In this document: positions 5,986 to 8,992 of the stretch, piece after piece | How positions within the stretch are numbered: the stretch's first letter is position 1 | Layout of the letters: each line of letters opens with the position of its first letter | Assembly (NCBI GenBank): GCA_031290375.1 | Contig: JAITNR010000164.1 | Span: forward strand, 1-8,992 | DNA from: Prevotellaceae bacterium | Lineage (GTDB): Bacteria > Bacteroidota > Bacteroidia > Bacteroidales > Paludibacteraceae | Length of the DNA stretch: 8,992 nt | Direction of reading: 5' to 3' | Notes under the pieces: model-generated | What the model was told of the DNA's origin: nothing | What the model saw: only the letters and a program-made list of their open reading frames with translations | Database searches by the model: none | Translations under genes and position numbers: made by a program

Positions 5986-6855
5986 TTAAACAAGTTTTTG
6001 AAATTCTATATGTACACGACGCAACAGATTATGACTGGCAAGCATCAACTTCTTAACATCTATATTCTCTTTGGCTTGTGCCTTTATTACGGCTGCCGCT
6101 TGAGAAGCGTAAAATTCCGCCTGTTCATCTTTGCCATCGGGTACTATTTTTTGAAATCTGGCACCGTAACGGTCAAATATTTCTGCATAACCTACTCTTT
6201 TGTTTTTTATCCCGCCTTGTATCTTTGAACGGAGACCATCCGCGCCGATCATATACCAGCCGCAACATTCTTTTGTCCGGTTTTCAAGCGCTTTGAGTTC
6301 AAGAAACGCCGGATAATTAAGGTCGCCTGCCTCATCAAGAATAATAAGGGGTTCAGAAAGTGTACGCAAATAAAAAACCAAATTTTCGTAAGTATCAATA
6401 TAGGTCCCGGTGTCGCCCAACCCGAATTCTTTACTGATAAATCTTACTAACTGTTGCTTGCTTTTTACCTGGGAGCAATCCACATAAACCACATTCTTAT
6501 GCGTGCGTGCGTACTGCTCTGCGGCGTAGGTCTTACCTATACCGGGGTTATCACAAAGAATGGCAAGCGAGGAGTTATGCTGACAAAATTCCAACTGCGC
6601 GGTTACGCGGTTAAATACGGTCGTTGCTGCCGTTTTCCACTCTATGTCCGGTCCAAGTTGAACATTCAATCTGCGGCCTATAGTTATCCACTTCCCATCG
6701 GAGAGGACTTTGTCAAAATCACCGTTTTTAATACGGTTGTAAATGGAACTGTTTAGTCCCAAACTAACTGCGTACTGTGAATCCGAACCGCTGAATAAGG
6801 AGCGCCGAACCAACATCTCTTTCGCAATCTTCTGTTTTAATTCTGTTGTAACCAT
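5986..6855 (-). CDS. MuB-like AAA+ ATPase, transposition target selection
   Basis: A 289-residue protein. The N-terminal part (about 1-65) looks like a helix-turn-helix (SDSQYAVSLGLNSSIYNRIK, about 24-43), as in Mu B. The AAA+ core has Walker A CDNPGIGKTY (101-110), Walker B LIILDEAGDL (170-179), a sensor 1-like GWYMIGADGL (199-208) and likely arginine fingers in FDRYGARFQ (227-235). MuB polymerises on DNA with ATP, delivers target DNA to the transposase, stimulates its activity and gives target immunity. Position directly after the transposase gene is the expected A-B order. ATG at 6855 is preceded by an A-rich leader (ATATAAAACAAA). In Mu, B is 312 residues, so this is close to full length. 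Confidence 0.88.
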   Translation of the reverse strand: MVTTELKQKIAKEMLVRRSLFSGSDSQYAVSLGLNSSIYNRIKNGDFDKVLSDGKWITIGRRLNVQLGPDIEWKTAATTVFNRVTAQLEFCQHNSSLAILCDNPGIGKTYAAEQYARTHKNVVYVDCSQVKSKQQLVRFISKEFGLGDTGTYIDTYENLVFYLRTLSEPLIILDEAGDLNYPAFLELKALENRTKECCGWYMIGADGLRSKIQGGIKNKRVGYAEIFDRYGARFQKIVPDGKDEQAEFYASQAAAVIKAQAKENIDVKKLMLASHNLLRRVHIEFQKLV

Positions 6856-6915
6856 TTTGTTTTATATTTTAAATTTATTATTATATGATATTTTAATGTC
6901 TTTTAAATGATATTT

Positions 6916-6950
6916 AATTCTCAATTCTCAATTCTCAATTCTCAATTCTA
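6916..6950. repeat. 7-bp tandem repeats between transposase and MuB-like genes
   Basis: Four AATTCTC units and a final AATTCTA on the plus strand, starting one base after the transposase stop. In the sense direction GAGAATT places TGA in all three frames. The array ends in AATTAAATATCAT, almost identical to the motif after the arrays at 1977 and 2528. The rest of this 96-nt gap (6856-6915) is AT-rich leader with a second AAATATCAT copy and no visible promoter consensus. Confidence 0.9.
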
Positions 6951-6951
6951 A

Positions 6952-8992
6952 TTAAATACTTGATAATGCTATTGCGTAATCGTCCTCTGCGTTTGTATAT
7001 TCAAAATCAGTATAAAAATCTTCCTCGATCGATGAATAATTCTGATATTCGGGCGGTGGAAGCAACGGTACTTCATCTATTGCATCCTGTAAGGTTATGC
7101 TCTTTATCATTCCTATTTTGCCCAAAATAACATCTTTATTATGATTTTTTACAAGTGTTTTGGCTCTTTGAATCCAGCCCAGTTGTTTGTGCATTATAGC
7201 AATATCATCGTCTGTCTGCTCTGCCTTTGCCTCCTGGAATGCGTTTAAATAATTAGGCTTGTCAATGTAGCGATCATCTTGATACAAATAAATTTCGTCA
7301 ATCAAATTTTCTAAATTGGGTATATAATAGGCAATGCAACTTGTATTGTTCGGATTAAATCGCCTTATAACTTCCGGATCGCTCAGCCACCACTGCCGAT
7401 AATCAACTTCACAACTCTTACCGCGTATAATGCTTGTTTTGGTCGTTTTTCCCCATGTATGGCACAAATGGCGCCAGTTAAGAGGAGTGCATTTAGTATT
7501 TTGTTTATTCTGCAATACTTCAAGGCGAGTCATACCGGGATAAAGTTTTTCTTTCGTATTTTTGTTTTTAAGACGGGGGTGTTGCTCGTTGTGCCAGGCA
7601 GACATTTGAGCCTGATCTTCGGCAATAACTCTGTCATATTCCCATGCCTGAAGAGAATTTTTATAAGTATTGTTCTTTTCATCGAAAACTTTTTCCCGGC
7701 TGTGCAAATAAGCCTCGTGCTTTGCATAATGACGTCCGTAAGACATGCCGCGCTTTATTTCGCTTTCTGATCCAAACCATTTTTTAGCATCAATTAAATG
7801 TTCCGCCCGTTTTTCGCGGGAGTTCATCGGAGCGCAATAAGTAACTTCAAGGAATGTTTCACGAAGTTTATTTTCCAGCTCTGTACCTTTCATTAAGTGA
7901 TTTTCCACCTCTGCCTCGTAAGGAGTTCCTAAACCCATCACGCGCAGATTTTGAAACATATTGCGCATACAGTTCATAACTAAATTAGTGTCTTTTCTCA
8001 ACGAATAGGCAGACCCGACACACACTCCGCTTGCAACATCGAAGGCATAATAAGCGTGTACCTGCGCCTCGTAATGGTCTATCTTTCCGGTAATTTTATT
8101 CTCACGGGTACATATAGCCTTGCGAACAAGGTCACGGTCATCAAATGATATTTTTGAGAGTGAAAAATAAGGGGCTTTGCGTTCTACATCTGCGTTATGT
8201 TTTTGTTGATTATAGTGGAAGTCGTTGCGAAGACGGTCAACTGTTTTTCGGTTAAGAGGGTCATTGATAATATTAAATACTGTACTCTCGCTAATGGTTA
8301 TAGGTTCATCCTGGTACATGAAATCTTTTGGGTCGAATATCTCGCCCGTATCACAATTGAACACTTCGCGCTGTCCGAGAACAAACTCGTTGTAATATTT
8401 TGTAACATCTCGCATAAACGGTTTGTCTTTTGAACCGTAAATACTTAAAACTATCATTTCTATCATTTTCCGGTTTTTTTTGGTGCGGTTTTGGTTGCCG
8501 TATCTGCCACTGATAAGCACTGAATAATTGTTGTCTTTGTAGTCATCGCAAAGATCCTGCAAACGCCGGGCATTAAAGCGATTGAATGACAGTCTGTATT
8601 CTGATACAACCGATGGCATCAGTGCAGATATTTTTTGGAAAAATTGGTACTTCGGCATCATCTTTTGCCCGCTGTTGGCGTGGCGGCTAAAACTTTTTTC
8701 CCAAACCCGACGTATTGAATTCAGAACTTTGGCCGAGTTAATGTATTGTTCGCGTTCATCAGCAGTCAGATAGTTGCCGTTCGGTTTCACATATTCACCG
8801 AAAAATTGAGCTGCATTCGGATCAGGAACTATATTTTTTAAAATTAAGTTTTTATATTCTTGCTCTTCCTGTATCTTTTTAAAATCAGACATTTCAGGGT
8901 AACTTTCATAAAGCATATCGCGGTAACGATTGCGCTTGTTATTCGGGAATTCATCTACATCATACAGGGCAGTCCTGCAGTAACAAGCCCGT
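6952..8992 (-). CDS. MuA-like DDE-type transposase, 5' end outside window
   Basis: The frame is open to the right edge. The ATG at 8916 is internal: 25 more codons (including LYDVDEFPNKRNRYRD) precede it in the window, so the true start is beyond 8992. It catalyses donor cleavage and strand transfer at phage ends. Counting from the ATG at 8916, likely catalytic residues are D259 or D260 in SFDDRDLVRK, E338 in AEVENHLMKG where Mu has an aspartate, and E372 in REKRAEHL. The strand YYAFDVASGVCVGSAY (289-304) corresponds to MuA WxWQD...KILGW. The region around 440-520, with WRHLCHTWGKTT, is probably the beta-barrel domain. The acidic C-terminal tail (EEDFYTDFEYTNAEDDY) may contact the MuB-like partner. 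This is the first gene of the early operon, and the MuB-like gene follows after the heptad array. Family firm, residue mapping by eye. Confidence 0.9.
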   Translation of the reverse strand, partial: RACYCRTALYDVDEFPNNKRNRYRDMLYESYPEMSDFKKIQEEQEYKNLILKNIVPDPNAAQFFGEYVKPNGNYLTADEREQYINSAKVLNSIRRVWEKSFSRHANSGQKMMPKYQFFQKISALMPSVVSEYRLSFNRFNARRLQDLCDDYKDNNYSVLISGRYGNQNRTKKNRKMIEMIVLSIYGSKDKPFMRDVTKYYNEFVLGQREVFNCDTGEIFDPKDFMYQDEPITISESTVFNIINDPLNRKTVDRLRNDFHYNQQKHNADVERKAPYFSLSKISFDDRDLVRKAICTRENKITGKIDHYEAQVHAYYAFDVASGVCVGSAYSLRKDTNLVMNCMRNMFQNLRVMGLGTPYEAEVENHLMKGTELENKLRETFLEVTYCAPMNSREKRAEHLIDAKKWFGSESEIKRGMSYGRHYAKHEAYLHSREKVFDEKNNTYKNSLQAWEYDRVIAEDQAQMSAWHNEQHPRLKNKNTKEKLYPGMTRLEVLQNKQNTKCTPLNWRHLCHTWGKTTKTSIIRGKSCEVDYRQWWLSDPEVIRRFNPNNTSCIAYYIPNLENLIDEIYLYQDDRYIDKPNYLNAFQEAKAEQTDDDIAIMHKQLGWIQRAKTLVKNHNKDVILGKIGMIKSITLQDAIDEVPLLPPPEYQNYSSIEEDFYTDFEYTNAEDDYAIALSSI

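Noticed and set aside
5482..6228. Plus-strand open frame of 248 codons
   Set aside because: It is a shadow of the RecA-like and MuB-like genes, both of which have clear Walker motifs on the other strand.
2467..6951. Bacteroidetes promoters (TTTG...TAnnTTTG) in the gaps
   Set aside because: I looked for CAAAnnTA on the plus strand in each gap and found no match, so I call no promoter. Variants or promoters inside genes cannot be excluded.
6952..8916. Transposase starting at the ATG at 8916 as a complete gene
   Set aside because: The frame stays open and protein-like to the window edge, so this ATG is internal and the gene is partial.

Overview
The window is part of a Mu-like transposable phage or prophage, seen from its minus strand: every gene I can support runs right to left. 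The host is most likely a member of the Bacteroidetes (Bacteroidales). The reasons are the MuA-like transposase, which resembles the form I recall from Bacteroides Mu-like phages, the very AT-rich A-tract gene leaders without Shine-Dalgarno (SD) sequences, and the short AATTGAT/AATTGAG-type tandem repeats in most gaps. I give genus-level assignment no weight.

Layout in transcription order. Replication/transposition module (8992 to about 4640): a MuA-like transposase running off the right edge, a MuB-like AAA+ ATPase, a RecA-core P-loop ATPase joined end to end with it, and a DUF3164-family protein. Then comes a small boundary block (about 4566 to 4145): a two-helix membrane peptide and a 66-residue basic protein with a possible helix-turn-helix, overlapping by ATGA. 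The DNA-packaging/head-assembly module follows: terminase large subunit (Mu gp28 role), a gp36/DUF1320-like protein, the DUF935 portal (Mu gp29), and a Mu F-type head morphogenesis protein running off the left edge.

The genes fit one life cycle. Transposase and MuB-like ATPase drive replicative transposition, the RecA-like ATPase and DUF3164 protein probably assist early DNA metabolism, and portal, F protein and terminase build and fill heads. Early genes pass almost directly into the terminase, with none of the long semi-essential early region or lysis/Mor region found in Mu. No consensus Bacteroidetes promoter was found in any gap, so long polycistronic transcripts are likely.

The most unusual signal is at 629-698. 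The F-type frame is open but has no ATG, GTG or TTG for its first 68 codons. It opens exactly at a CCC-TTT-C heptamer placed two codons before the portal stop, in the -1 frame. A GGAGG lies 7 nt upstream and a possible stem-loop 5 nt downstream. This suggests a programmed -1 frameshift making a portal-MuF fusion beside the ordinary portal. The second unusual signal is a set of 7-nt and 8-nt tandem repeats in the gaps. They carry stop codons in all three sense frames, and in three gaps they end at a shared AATTAAATATYAT leader motif.
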